A stretch of DNA of 7,461 bases, from positions 1 to 7,461 of the forward strand of contig DASPJX010000403.1 in NCBI GenBank assembly GCA_035628395.1. Reading direction: 5' to 3'. Shown piece after piece: positions 1-5,940 of the stretch; within the stretch, counting starts at the first letter, position 1; each line of letters begins with the position of its first letter. Origin of the DNA: UBA4615 sp035628395 (GTDB lineage: Bacteria; Pseudomonadota; Gammaproteobacteria; Burkholderiales; Burkholderiaceae_E). Made by a program: the position numbers and the translations under genes. The notes under the pieces are model-generated. The model had not been told where the DNA came from and made no database searches. It saw only the letters and a program-made list of their open reading frames with translations.

Positions 1-291
1 GACCTCGTCCGGCTTGAAGCGCGTGTTGACCGGCACCAGCACCGCGCCGAGCCGCGTGCAGGCCATCCAGACGACGACCCACTCGGGGCAGTTGGTGACC
101 CACAGCGCGACCTGGTCGCCGCGCGAGACGCCGAGCGCGCGCAGGCCGTGCGCGACCTCGTCGGCCGCGCGGTCGAGCTCCGCGAACGTCGTCCGCGTGC
201 CGAGGCCGATCAGCGCGATGCGGTCGGGGAAGCGGGCCGCCGTCCTGCGCAGCGCCTCGCCGATGGTCAGGGTGCTCCAGTCGATGTCCAT
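1..291 (-). CDS. AMP-forming acyl-CoA synthetase/ligase, N-terminal fragment (runs off left edge)
   Basis: The 97 visible residues (MDIDWSTLTIGEALRRTAAR at the start) read as the N-terminus of the ANL adenylating family. A short leader helix is followed by FPDRIAL, a TFAELD segment, HGLRALGVSRGDQVALW, and then WVVVWMACTRLGAVLVPVNTR, the well-known 'G.V.VPVN.R' stretch of acyl-CoA synthetases. The family activates a carboxylic acid with ATP to an acyl-adenylate and then to a CoA thioester in the cytoplasm. The P-loop-like A3 motif and all specificity residues lie beyond the window, so the substrate is unknown. The ATG at 291 has AGGA five bases upstream. The gene begins 12 bases after the livF stop, so it is very likely the next cistron of the transporter operon, which suggests CoA activation of the imported solute. 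The family call is firm; the substrate is inference. Confidence 0.9.
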   Translation of the reverse strand, partial: MDIDWSTLTIGEALRRTAARFPDRIALIGLGTRTTFAELDRAADEVAHGLRALGVSRGDQVALWVTNCPEWVVVWMACTRLGAVLVPVNTRFKPDEV

Positions 292-303
292 GCCGTTCCT
301 GCT

Positions 304-1047
304 TCAGACGGGCGTCGGGGCGCCGCCGAGATAGTGCCTCACGAGGGCGTCGTTGCCGGACATCGTCTCGCGCGGGCCCTCGAGCACCACGCGACCGTTG
401 ACCAGCACCAGCGAGCGGTCGGCGAACTCGACCGCCATGGTCGCGTTCTGCTCGACGAGCAGCACCGTCAGGCCCTGCTCGCGCAGGGTCCGCAGCGCCG
501 CGTAGATGTCGCGGATCACGATCCGCGCGAGTCCGAGCGAGGGCTCGTCGAGCATCAGCAGCTTCGGCCGGCCGAGCAGCGCGCGCGCGATCGCGAGCAT
601 CTGCTGCTGGCCGCCGGAGAGGTTGCCGGCGAGCTGGCGGCGCCGTTCCGCGAGGATGGGGAACAGCGTCTCGACGCGCTCGAACGCGGCCCGCTCGTCG
701 CCGCCCGGGTCGAGGTTGTCGAACGCGACCTTCAGGTTCTCCCAGACCGTCATGCCGCCGAAGATGTCGCGCGTCTCGGGCACCATCAGCACGCCGCGGC
801 GCGCCACCTGCTCGGGGCGGCGGCCGACGAGCGACTCGCCGTCGAAGCGCACCGAGCCGGCCGCCGGACGCAGCAGGCCCGCGATCGTGCGCACCAGCGT
901 GCTCTTGCCCGCGCCGTTCGGGCCGACCACGGCGACGACGCGTCCGGCCGGCACCGAGATCGCGAAATCCTCGAGCACCGGGGCCTTGCCGTAGCCGACG
1001 GTCAGGCCCTCGACGCGCAGTCCGTCCCCGGAGGGTTCGCGCGGCAT
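304..1047 (-). CDS. livF: LivF-type ATPase of a HAAT (branched-chain-amino-acid family) ABC transporter
   Basis: Cytoplasmic ATPase subunit, 247 aa from the chosen start, the usual LivF length. Walker A is GPNGAGKST (42-50). The Q-loop region reads VPETRDIF (89-96), the LivF form in which the usual Gln is replaced by Glu. The signature is LSGGQQQ (143-149) and Walker B is LLMLDEP (163-169). The H-loop reads LVEQNA (197-202), with Gln where most ABC ATPases have His, again normal for LivF. SLGLARI replaces the more common SLGLAP after Walker B. An ATG at 1089 is in frame, but the ATG at 1047 is preferred: it lies two bases past the livG stop with GGGAG eight bases upstream, while the longer start has no clear Shine-Dalgarno and would overlap livG by 40 bases. 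It should pair with LivG as a heterodimer driving LivHM. The symbol denotes the family, not proven amino-acid transport. Confidence 0.95.
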   Translation of the reverse strand: MPREPSGDGLRVEGLTVGYGKAPVLEDFAISVPAGRVVAVVGPNGAGKSTLVRTIAGLLRPAAGSVRFDGESLVGRRPEQVARRGVLMVPETRDIFGGMTVWENLKVAFDNLDPGGDERAAFERVETLFPILAERRRQLAGNLSGGQQQMLAIARALLGRPKLLMLDEPSLGLARIVIRDIYAALRTLREQGLTVLLVEQNATMAVEFADRSLVLVNGRVVLEGPRETMSGNDALVRHYLGGAPTPV

Positions 1048-1049
1048 CG

Positions 1050-1793
1050 TCAGGCTCCCAGGTACGAGGCGATCACCTCGGGATGGCACTGCACCTGCGC
1101 GGGCGTGCCCTGCGCGATCAGCCGGCCGAAGTTCAGCACGACCACCTTGTCGGAGACCCCCATCACGAGCGACATGTCGTGCTCGACCAGGAACACCGTC
1201 ACGCCCTGCTCGCGGATCAGCCGGATGTCGTCGGTGAGCTCGCGGGTCTCCGACTCGTTCATGCCGGCGGCCGGCTCGTCGAGCAGCACGAAGCGCGGCT
1301 CCCCCATCAGCGCGCGCGCGATCTCGACGCGCCGCTGCGTGCCGTAGGGCAGGTCGGTCGCGATCTCGTCGGCGACCCCGGCGAGCCCGAGCATCTCGAG
1401 CAGCCCGGCGGCGCGGCGCGCCTGCGGGCCGCGGTCGCGCGACGGCAGGCCGAGGATCGAGATCCAGCGCGTGCGCATCGCCTGCCGGAAGCCGCCGATC
1501 ACGAGGTTCTCGCGCACCGACAGGCCCGGGAAGAGGTGCACCGTCTGGAACGTGCGGCGGATGCCGAGCGCCTCGACGCGATGCGGGCCGAGCCCGTCGA
1601 TCGGTCGGCCCTCGAAGCGGATCCGCCCGCTCGACGGCGGCATCACGCCGGTGACGAGGTTGATCAGCGTCGTCTTGCCGGCGCCGTTGGGGCCGATCAG
1701 CGCGGTGATCGAGCCGGGCTCGACGTCGAAGTGGACGTCCTGCAGCGCGTGGATGCCGGCGAACGAGCGGCCGACGCGATCGAGCTCAAGCAT
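1050..1793 (-). CDS. livG: LivG-type ATPase of a HAAT ABC transporter
   Basis: Cytoplasmic ATPase subunit of 247 aa. Walker A is GPNGAGKTT (34-42), the Q-loop Gln is at 83 in RRTFQTVHLF, the signature segment is LPYGTQRRVEIARAL (148-162), Walker B is FVLLDEP (168-174), and the switch His is H205 in FLVEHDM. The YGTQ form of the signature and the C-terminal PEVIASYLGA are hallmarks of LivG rather than LivF. The insert after the Q-loop (GGFRQAMRTRW and following) is also characteristic. The ATG at 1793 has a strong GGGGAGG five bases upstream and overlaps the end of livM by eight bases, implying translational coupling. The catalytic motifs are complete, so the subunit should be active. It acts with LivF, LivH, LivM and the periplasmic binding protein encoded by the preceding genes. 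Confidence 0.95.
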   Translation of the reverse strand: MLELDRVGRSFAGIHALQDVHFDVEPGSITALIGPNGAGKTTLINLVTGVMPPSSGRIRFEGRPIDGLGPHRVEALGIRRTFQTVHLFPGLSVRENLVIGGFRQAMRTRWISILGLPSRDRGPQARRAAGLLEMLGLAGVADEIATDLPYGTQRRVEIARALMGEPRFVLLDEPAAGMNESETRELTDDIRLIREQGVTVFLVEHDMSLVMGVSDKVVVLNFGRLIAQGTPAQVQCHPEVIASYLGA

Positions 1794-2700
1794 CGGCGCC
1801 TCCCCGCGGCCGCGGCGTCGGCACGGTGCGCGCGCCGGCGGCGGCCGGCACCGCCGTCGGCGCGTCGCGCCGGCGCAGGCGGCGCGCGAGCCCGCCGAAC
1901 CGGTTCTTGGGCACGAGCCCGGCCGGCATGAACGCGGCCATCACCAGCGCGATCGTGCCGTAGAGCGCGGGCGCCCATCTCTCGAGCTCCGAGACGAACT
2001 GCGGCAGCAGCGTGAGCACCGTCGAGCCGAGCACCGCGCCGACCGGCGTGAAGCCGCCGATGACGAGGAACATCAGGATGTCGACGGTGCGCGAGAAGCC
2101 GAAGTTGTTCGGGGCCACGAACGAGTAGTAGTGCGCGAAGCAGGCGCCCGCGAGCCCGGCGAGCGCGCCGCCGATCGCGAGCGCCGACATCTGCAGCGCC
2201 GGCACGTTCAGGCCGTGGCAGGCGGCGACGACCGGGTCCGAGCCCGCGGCCTGCATCGCCTTGCCGAGCCGCGTGCAGTACAGCCACGCGCTGGCCGCGA
2301 ACGCGAGCGCCGCGAGCGCGACGATCCAGCGCGGATCGAGGAACGGCATGCCCGTCAGGCCCATCACGCCGCCGGTGGGGGCGAAGTGCGAGAAGAACAG
2401 CTGGATCAGCTCGGCGGCGGCGAGCGTCGCGATCGCGAGGTAGATGCCGCGGATGCGCAGCGACAGCAGCCCGAAGGGCAGCGTGATCGCCGCGCCCGCG
2501 ACCGCCGAGGCGACGAGCGCGGCCCACACCGGCCAGCCTGCGGCCTGGGTGAGCCAGCCGCCGGCGTAGGCGCCCACCGCCATGAAGCCGGGCAGCCCCA
2601 TCGACCAGACACCGGTGACGAACGGGAACAGCAGGCTCAGCACCAGCAGCACGTTGATCGCGACGATCGCCTGCACCGGCTCGGACAGCAGCGTCTCCAT
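1786..2700 (-). CDS. livM: LivM-type permease of a HAAT ABC transporter
   Basis: Inner-membrane permease of 304 aa, strongly hydrophobic through about residue 265, then a basic, Ala/Pro-rich cytoplasmic tail (about 270-304). Family landmarks are GFMAVGAY (38-45), LRIRGIYLAIATLAAAELIQ (81-100), TGGVMGLTG (109-117) and the cytoplasmic coupling loop RLGKAMQAAGSDPVVAACHGLNV split around residues 144-166. Later comes a VIGGFTPVGAVLG stretch, where most relatives have VIGGLGS..G. GTG and ATG occur back to back (2703 and 2700). I chose the ATG at 2700 because GGGAGG lies four bases upstream of it, whereas only one base would separate it from the GTG. The livH stop TGA overlaps this ATG by one base (TGATG), a classic coupled junction. 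With LivH it forms the translocation channel. The function of the Pro-rich tail is unknown. Confidence 0.95.
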   Translation of the reverse strand: METLLSEPVQAIVAINVLLVLSLLFPFVTGVWSMGLPGFMAVGAYAGGWLTQAAGWPVWAALVASAVAGAAITLPFGLLSLRIRGIYLAIATLAAAELIQLFFSHFAPTGGVMGLTGMPFLDPRWIVALAALAFAASAWLYCTRLGKAMQAAGSDPVVAACHGLNVPALQMSALAIGGALAGLAGACFAHYYSFVAPNNFGFSRTVDILMFLVIGGFTPVGAVLGSTVLTLLPQFVSELERWAPALYGTIALVMAAFMPAGLVPKNRFGGLARRLRRRDAPTAVPAAAGARTVPTPRPRGGADA

Positions 2701-3572
2701 CACACCTCCCGGCGCTGCACGCCGGTGCCGAAGATCCCTTCGGGCTTCAGCAGGAACACGCCGATCAGCAGCAGCCAGACGAAGGCCTCCGACCAGCCGG
2801 CCGGCGCGTAGGCCTGGAACAGCACCTCGCAGATCCCCATCAGCAGCCCGGCGGCCATCGCGCCCCGGACGTCGCCGAGCCCGCCGATCACGATCACCGC
2901 GAGCGCCTTGATCGCGTAGGTGTCGCCCATGTACGCGCCGATCTGCTCGAAGCGCAGCGCGACCATCAGGCCGGCCAGCCCGGCGAGCGCCGACGACAGC
3001 GCGAACACCGCGAGGATGCTCCGCGGCACCGCGACGCCGAGCAGCGCGGCCGCGGTGTCGTTCTCCGCGATCGCCCGGATGTTGCGGCCGAACCGGGTGC
3101 GCCGCAGCAGCACGAGCAGCCCGACCATCAGCAGCGCCGACAGCGCGAGGCTCGCGGCCTGCAGGCCCGACAGCAGGACCGGGCCGATCTCGAGGTCGGG
3201 CAGCGCCAGCGCCGCCGGGAAGGGCTTGTTCATCGTGCCGAAGCGGTTGGCGACGATCACCTGCAGCACGATGCCGAACGACAGGCTGGTGACGAAGCCG
3301 CCCAGCGCGTGCCGGCTCGAGATCGGCCGGAACGCGAGCAGGTAGAGCAGCACGCCCAGCACGGCCGCCGCGGCGATGCCGCCGGCCAGCGCGAGCGCCG
3401 GCGGCCAGCCGGAGCCGACCAGCGCGAGCGCGGCGAACGGCGCCGCCATGAACAGGTAGGCGTGCGCGAGGTTCAGCATCCGCAGCACGCCGAAGACGAG
3501 CGTGTAGCCGATCCCGATCAGCGCGTAGACGCTGCCGAGCATCAGCCCGTTGACGAGCTGCTGCGCGATCAC
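2700..3572 (-). CDS. livH: LivH-type permease of a HAAT ABC transporter
   Basis: Inner-membrane permease of 290 aa with about eight hydrophobic segments. The N-terminal family signature is clear (residues 8-38): NGLMLGSVYAL, then LVFGVLRMLNLAHA, where most LivH proteins have N-A-H-G rather than L-A-H-A. The cytoplasmic coupling loop carries RTRFGRNIRAIAEND (158-172) followed by LLGV, and the late signature VIVIGGLGDVRG is at 227-237. The C-terminal LLLIGVFLLKPEGIFG is also typical. The start is a GTG at 3572 with GGGAG about eight bases upstream; no better in-frame start lies nearby and the family N-terminus aligns here. It follows the binding-protein gene after 67 bases that contain a strong hairpin, and it is coupled to livM through a TGATG overlap. 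It partners LivM in the membrane. Confidence 0.95.
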   Translation of the reverse strand: MIAQQLVNGLMLGSVYALIGIGYTLVFGVLRMLNLAHAYLFMAAPFAALALVGSGWPPALALAGGIAAAAVLGVLLYLLAFRPISSRHALGGFVTSLSFGIVLQVIVANRFGTMNKPFPAALALPDLEIGPVLLSGLQAASLALSALLMVGLLVLLRRTRFGRNIRAIAENDTAAALLGVAVPRSILAVFALSSALAGLAGLMVALRFEQIGAYMGDTYAIKALAVIVIGGLGDVRGAMAAGLLMGICEVLFQAYAPAGWSEAFVWLLLIGVFLLKPEGIFGTGVQRREV

Positions 3573-3588
3573 CGGGGGGCTCCCGTCG

Positions 3589-3623
3589 CGCGGCCCGACC
3601 GGCGCGCGCCGGTCGGGACCGCG
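3589..3623 (-). repeat. Strong intercistronic GC hairpin between the binding-protein gene and livH
   Basis: Bases 3594-3617 form a perfect 24-base palindrome (arms CCCGACCGGCG and CGCCGGTCGGG around a central CG). The stem can be extended five more pairs (3589-3593 with 3619-3623) if A3618 is bulged out. No T-run follows on the minus strand, so it is not a standard intrinsic terminator. Its place between the first gene (binding protein) and the permease gene fits the known use of such hairpins in ABC operons to protect the upstream mRNA from 3' exonucleases and lower distal expression. That role is inference. A competing smaller stem (CCGCGA 3619-3624 with TCGCGG 3633-3638) shares the same bases. 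Confidence 0.7.
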
Positions 3624-3639
3624 AGGCCCCGGTCGCGGC

Positions 3640-4809
3640 TCAGGCCCGCGTCCACTTGCCGCCCTGCACGCGGTAGAGCAGCGTCGGCTTGACCGCGTCG
3701 CCGTCCGCGTTGATCGACATCGTGTTGCCGAGGCCCTGGTAGTTCTTGAGGCCCGCGAGGTAGTCGCGCACCTTCGTGCGGATCTCGGCCGGCGGCGACT
3801 TCGGCGTCGCGCCGGCCGCGCGGAACGCGTCGGCGAGGATGCGCACGGTCTCGTACGCGCCGGCGTCGATGTAGGTCGGCGTCGTGTACTGCCCGGGCAG
3901 CTCCTTCTCGCAGCGCGCGCGGAACTCGGCGACGAAGCGCTGGGTCGCGGGGTCGGTGGAGGCCGCGTCGAACGGCTGGCCGGCCCACAGCTCGATGTCG
4001 CGCGCCGCCTCGGCGACCGATTCGGTCACGTAGCCGAGGCCGGCGAACATCGGCACGGCGAACTTCTGGCGGTTCGCCTCGCGCAGGAAGGTGCGCGCCG
4101 GCTCGAACTGGATCCCGAGCAGCAGGATGTCGGGATTCATCGCCTTCAGGCGGGTGACGAAGACGCTGTGGTCGCTCGCGTCGGACGGGATCTCGATCGG
4201 CGCGTCCTTGTTGACGATCGTGAAGCCGTTCTTCTCGAGCGCCGACGGCGCCACCGACTTGACCAGGAAGCTCTCGTACGCGTCCTTCGGGTCGAGCACC
4301 GTGACGACGCTCTTCGCGTTCGGATGGCGCTTGCGCAGCGTGGCGACGAGCTCGTCGATGATGAACTGGTCGATCGCCGCGTTGCGGAAGGTCCAGGGCC
4401 GGTTCTGCGCGGTGAGGCCGGGCGCGCCCGAGCCGGGCGAGATCGCGACGAGGTTCGCGCGGTTCGCCGCCGGGAAGGCGGTGCGGCACTGCGAGCTCTG
4501 GATCGGACCGAGCATCGCGAACACGCCCGCGCGGTCGAGGTTGCGCGTCGCGATCACCGCCTGCTCGGGGCTCGAGCGGTTGTCCTCGGTCACGAAGTCG
4601 AGCCGGGTGCCGCCCGAGCGGTTGAGCTCGTCGACCGCGATCTGCGCGGCGATCAGCATGTGCGCGCCGTAGCTCGCGGCCACGCCGGTGCGCTCGAGGT
4701 TCAGGCCGATCTTCAGCCCCTCCTGCGCCTGCGCGCGGGCGAGCGGGGGCAGGGCGGCCGAGAGGCCGGTGGCCGCGAGGCCGGTCAGGACGCGTCGTCG
4801 CTGGGTCAT
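3640..4809 (-). CDS. Periplasmic substrate-binding protein of a HAAT ABC transporter (Peripla_BP_6 type)
   Basis: A 389-aa exported binding protein. The N-terminus MTQRRRVLTGL has consecutive arginines and a hydrophobic stretch ending PLARAQA, with likely cleavage after ARA (26) or AQA (28). The RRxxL arrangement resembles a Tat signal, but Sec export is equally possible. The mature chain begins LKIGLNLERTGVAASYG, the usual type I fold opening in which TG..A..G contacts ligand. It continues with VDELN (59-63), VTEDNRSSPEQA (73-84) and LGPIQSSQ (100-107), a ligand-contacting Ser/Gln loop. The length is normal for the family. The ATG at 4809 has GGAGGAG seven bases upstream. As first gene of the operon it delivers solute to LivHM. 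Ligand identity cannot be read from the sequence; the linked acyl-CoA synthetase favours a carboxylic acid such as an aromatic acid. The family call is very sure, the ligand is not. Confidence 0.95.
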   Translation of the reverse strand: MTQRRRVLTGLAATGLSAALPPLARAQAQEGLKIGLNLERTGVAASYGAHMLIAAQIAVDELNRSGGTRLDFVTEDNRSSPEQAVIATRNLDRAGVFAMLGPIQSSQCRTAFPAANRANLVAISPGSGAPGLTAQNRPWTFRNAAIDQFIIDELVATLRKRHPNAKSVVTVLDPKDAYESFLVKSVAPSALEKNGFTIVNKDAPIEIPSDASDHSVFVTRLKAMNPDILLLGIQFEPARTFLREANRQKFAVPMFAGLGYVTESVAEAARDIELWAGQPFDAASTDPATQRFVAEFRARCEKELPGQYTTPTYIDAGAYETVRILADAFRAAGATPKSPPAEIRTKVRDYLAGLKNYQGLGNTMSINADGDAVKPTLLYRVQGGKWTRA

Positions 4810-4888
4810 GGGGGTCTCCTCCGTGTCGTCGTGCGGGAAAGTCGCCGGCCTCGGTCGCCGTGCTAGGGTCGGATCCGCCGCGCGCGGC

Positions 4889-4905
4889 GCATCCGGACCG
4901 GATGC
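4889..4905. promoter_or_regulatory. 17-base perfect inverted repeat in the divergent promoter region (candidate operator)
   Basis: Arms GCATCCGG (4889-4896) and CCGGATGC (4898-4905) flank a single central A. The site lies 38 bases upstream of the SDR start and 79 bases upstream of the start of the binding-protein gene, in the only gap that can hold both divergent promoters. The length and symmetry suit a dimeric regulator such as a TetR or GntR protein. A hairpin in the SDR leader RNA is the alternative, although a one-base loop makes an RNA role less likely. I found no convincing sigma-70 -35/-10 pair in this gap on either strand; TGCTAGGGT (4861-4869) is at best an extended -10-like element for the plus strand. 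No regulator gene is visible in the window. Confidence 0.45.
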
Positions 4906-4943
4906 CCCGATGCACGGCGGCGCGGCGCGGGGGAGGCATCGGG

Positions 4944-5696
4944 ATGGACAGGTTCGAGAAGGTGCTCGTCACCGGGGGTGGGCGCGGCATCGGGGCCGCC
5001 GCGGCGATCCGCCTCGCGCGGCCCGGCCGCTGGATCGGCGTGGCGTTCCGCGACGACGAGGCGGCCGCGCGCCGCACGGTCGCCGCGATCGAGGCGGCCG
5101 GCGCGCGCGGGGAGGCGATCCGGGCCGACGTCGCCGTCCAGGCCGACCTCGACGCCGCGTTCGCACGCCTCGACGCGGTGCCCGGGCCGATGCGCGTGCT
5201 CGTCAACGCCGCCGGCGTCACCGGCGGCGTCGCGGGCGTGTTCGACTGGAGCCGGGAGCGCTTCGAGGCGACCTTCGCGGTCAACGTGTTCGGGCTCGCG
5301 ATGGCCTGCCGGGCCGCGGCGCTGCGGATGGCGCGCTCGCGCGGCGGGGAGGGCGGCGCGATCGTCAACGTCGGGTCGACCGCGGGGCGCCACGGCAGCG
5401 CGGGCGAATGGGGCCACTACGCCGCGTCGAAGGGCGCGGTGGACACGCTGACCGTCGGCCTCGGCCGCGAGCTCGCCGCCGACGGCGTGCGCGTGGTCTG
5501 CGTCGCGCCGGGGCTCACCGACACCGGCCTGCACGCGGCCAACGGCATGCCCGACCGCGCGACGCGCATGGCCGCCGCGGTGCCGATGCGGCGCGCGGCA
5601 CGCCCCGAGGAGATCGCGGACGCGATCGCCTGGGCGGCGTCCGACGCCGCGTCGTACGTCACCGCGACCGTCGTGACGGTCGGCGGCGGGCTGTGA
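4944..5696 (+). CDS. YgfF/FabG-like short-chain dehydrogenase/reductase
   Basis: A classical SDR of 250 aa with a Rossmann fold. The cofactor motif TGGGRGIG is at 10-17, R36 follows beta-2 and with R14 favours NADP(H), NAAG is at 88-91 and catalytic Asn N114 lies in FAVNVFG. The active-site Ser is S145 in VNVGS, with Y159 and K163 in YAASK. The Ser-Tyr distance is 14 residues rather than the 13 I recall for FabG. The segment GSAGEWGHYAASKGAVDTLT and the following VCVAPGLTDTGLHA match what I remember of Escherichia coli YgfF and its relatives. The C-terminus (ASYVTATVVTVGGGL) is complete. An in-frame ATG at 4860 would add 28 low-complexity residues, but the ATG at 4944 has GGGAGG seven bases upstream and begins right before the first beta strand. 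It is the only plus-strand gene here. The substrate is unknown; oxidation or reduction of a hydroxy/keto intermediate of the transported acid is a guess. Confidence 0.93.
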   Translation: MDRFEKVLVTGGGRGIGAAAAIRLARPGRWIGVAFRDDEAAARRTVAAIEAAGARGEAIRADVAVQADLDAAFARLDAVPGPMRVLVNAAGVTGGVAGVFDWSRERFEATFAVNVFGLAMACRAAALRMARSRGGEGGAIVNVGSTAGRHGSAGEWGHYAASKGAVDTLTVGLGRELAADGVRVVCVAPGLTDTGLHAANGMPDRATRMAAAVPMRRAARPEEIADAIAWAASDAASYVTATVVTVGGGL

Positions 5697-5728
5697 GCCC
5701 GCGCCGCGACCGTCGCCGCAGCTGCGCA

Positions 5729-5755
5729 TCGGTGGTCTCCTCCGGGATCCGCCGC
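5729..5755 (-). promoter_or_regulatory. Orphan ribosome binding site and ATG facing the antisense of the SDR gene
   Basis: Read on the minus strand, GGATCC is followed by CGGAGGAGACCACCG and then ATG (start base 5729). This is as good a translation start as any in the window, yet the frame it opens (to 4863) runs antisense through the SDR gene. It translates into an Arg/Asp/Gly-rich sequence with no recognisable fold, and its openness is explained by GC-rich third positions. The leader shares GGAGGAGACC and GCGGCGGATCC with the leader of the binding-protein gene. I take it as a relic or duplicated leader rather than proof of a gene. Confidence 0.4.
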
Positions 5756-5793
5756 CGGCGTCGCCGGTAGGCCGACGCTTCGGTCAACGAGTC

Positions 5794-5807
5794 ATACCGA
5801 TCGGTAT
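5794..5807. promoter_or_regulatory. Perfect 14-base palindrome, TetR-type operator candidate
   Basis: ATACCGATCGGTAT is its own reverse complement over all 14 bases and is notably AT-rich at its ends for this DNA. Sequences of the form TACCG..CGGTA are common operators of TetR-family repressors. It lies just downstream of the minus-strand promoter candidate, across the expected +1 region, where a bound repressor would block transcription. The operator class is inferred from resemblance; the symmetry is seen directly. Confidence 0.55.
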
Positions 5808-5814
5808 CGGCCGG

Positions 5815-5843
5815 ATCTTCGGGGCTCGGTGCGGGGCTGTCAA
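5815..5843 (-). promoter_or_regulatory. Candidate sigma-70 promoter directed leftward
   Basis: On the minus strand a perfect -35 hexamer TTGACA (5843-5838) is followed after 17 bases by GAAGAT (5820-5815), a weak -10 matching consensus at three positions. Transcription would start near 5808, at the edge of the palindrome at 5794-5807. The perfect -35, ideal spacing and adjoining operator make the group more persuasive than the -10 alone. Its target is unclear, because the next minus-strand gene is the binding-protein gene about 1 kb away, beyond the SDR gene. Confidence 0.4.
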
Positions 5844-5915
5844 CCGGGACCGCGACCGATCGGACGGGGCGGCGGAACGCGACCGGACCGGCTGCCGGCG
5901 CGCGGTGAGAACCCG

Positions 5916-5940
5916 GGCCCGCGAGCGCGGCGCGCGGGCC
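5916..5940 (-). terminator. GC hairpin after the hydrolase gene, possible terminator
   Basis: GGCCCGCG (5916-5923) and CGCGGGCC (5933-5940) form a perfect eight-pair stem with a nine-base loop. It begins 21 bases past the hydrolase stop in the direction of transcription. The downstream minus strand reads CGGGTTCTC, with no real U-run, so this is a weak intrinsic terminator or a 3'-end stabilising hairpin. In DNA this GC-rich such stems also arise by chance. Confidence 0.35.

Noticed and set aside
148..1347. Long plus-strand open frame opposite livF and livG
   Set aside because: Its translation is Arg/His/Ala-rich low complexity, it has no ribosome binding site, and the opposite strand encodes two ATPases with all motifs. 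It is a shadow of GC-rich codon use; the same holds for the plus-strand frames at 1083-1931, 1471-2811, 3309-3692 and 3550-4866.
4860..4943. N-terminal extension of the SDR from the in-frame ATG at 4860
   Set aside because: The extra 28 residues match no SDR feature and cross the inverted repeat at 4889-4905; the ATG at 4944 has a proper ribosome binding site and fits the family start.
3569..5368. 599-codon minus-strand open frame spanning the binding-protein gene, the divergent gap and part of the SDR gene
   Set aside because: It reads the binding-protein gene in a wrong frame and the SDR gene in antisense; no domain is recognisable and the composition is Arg/Pro/Ala-rich.
5782..5787. Second TTGACC -35-like hexamer on the minus strand
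   Set aside because: No -10-like sequence follows at a suitable distance; the downstream bases are GC-only.
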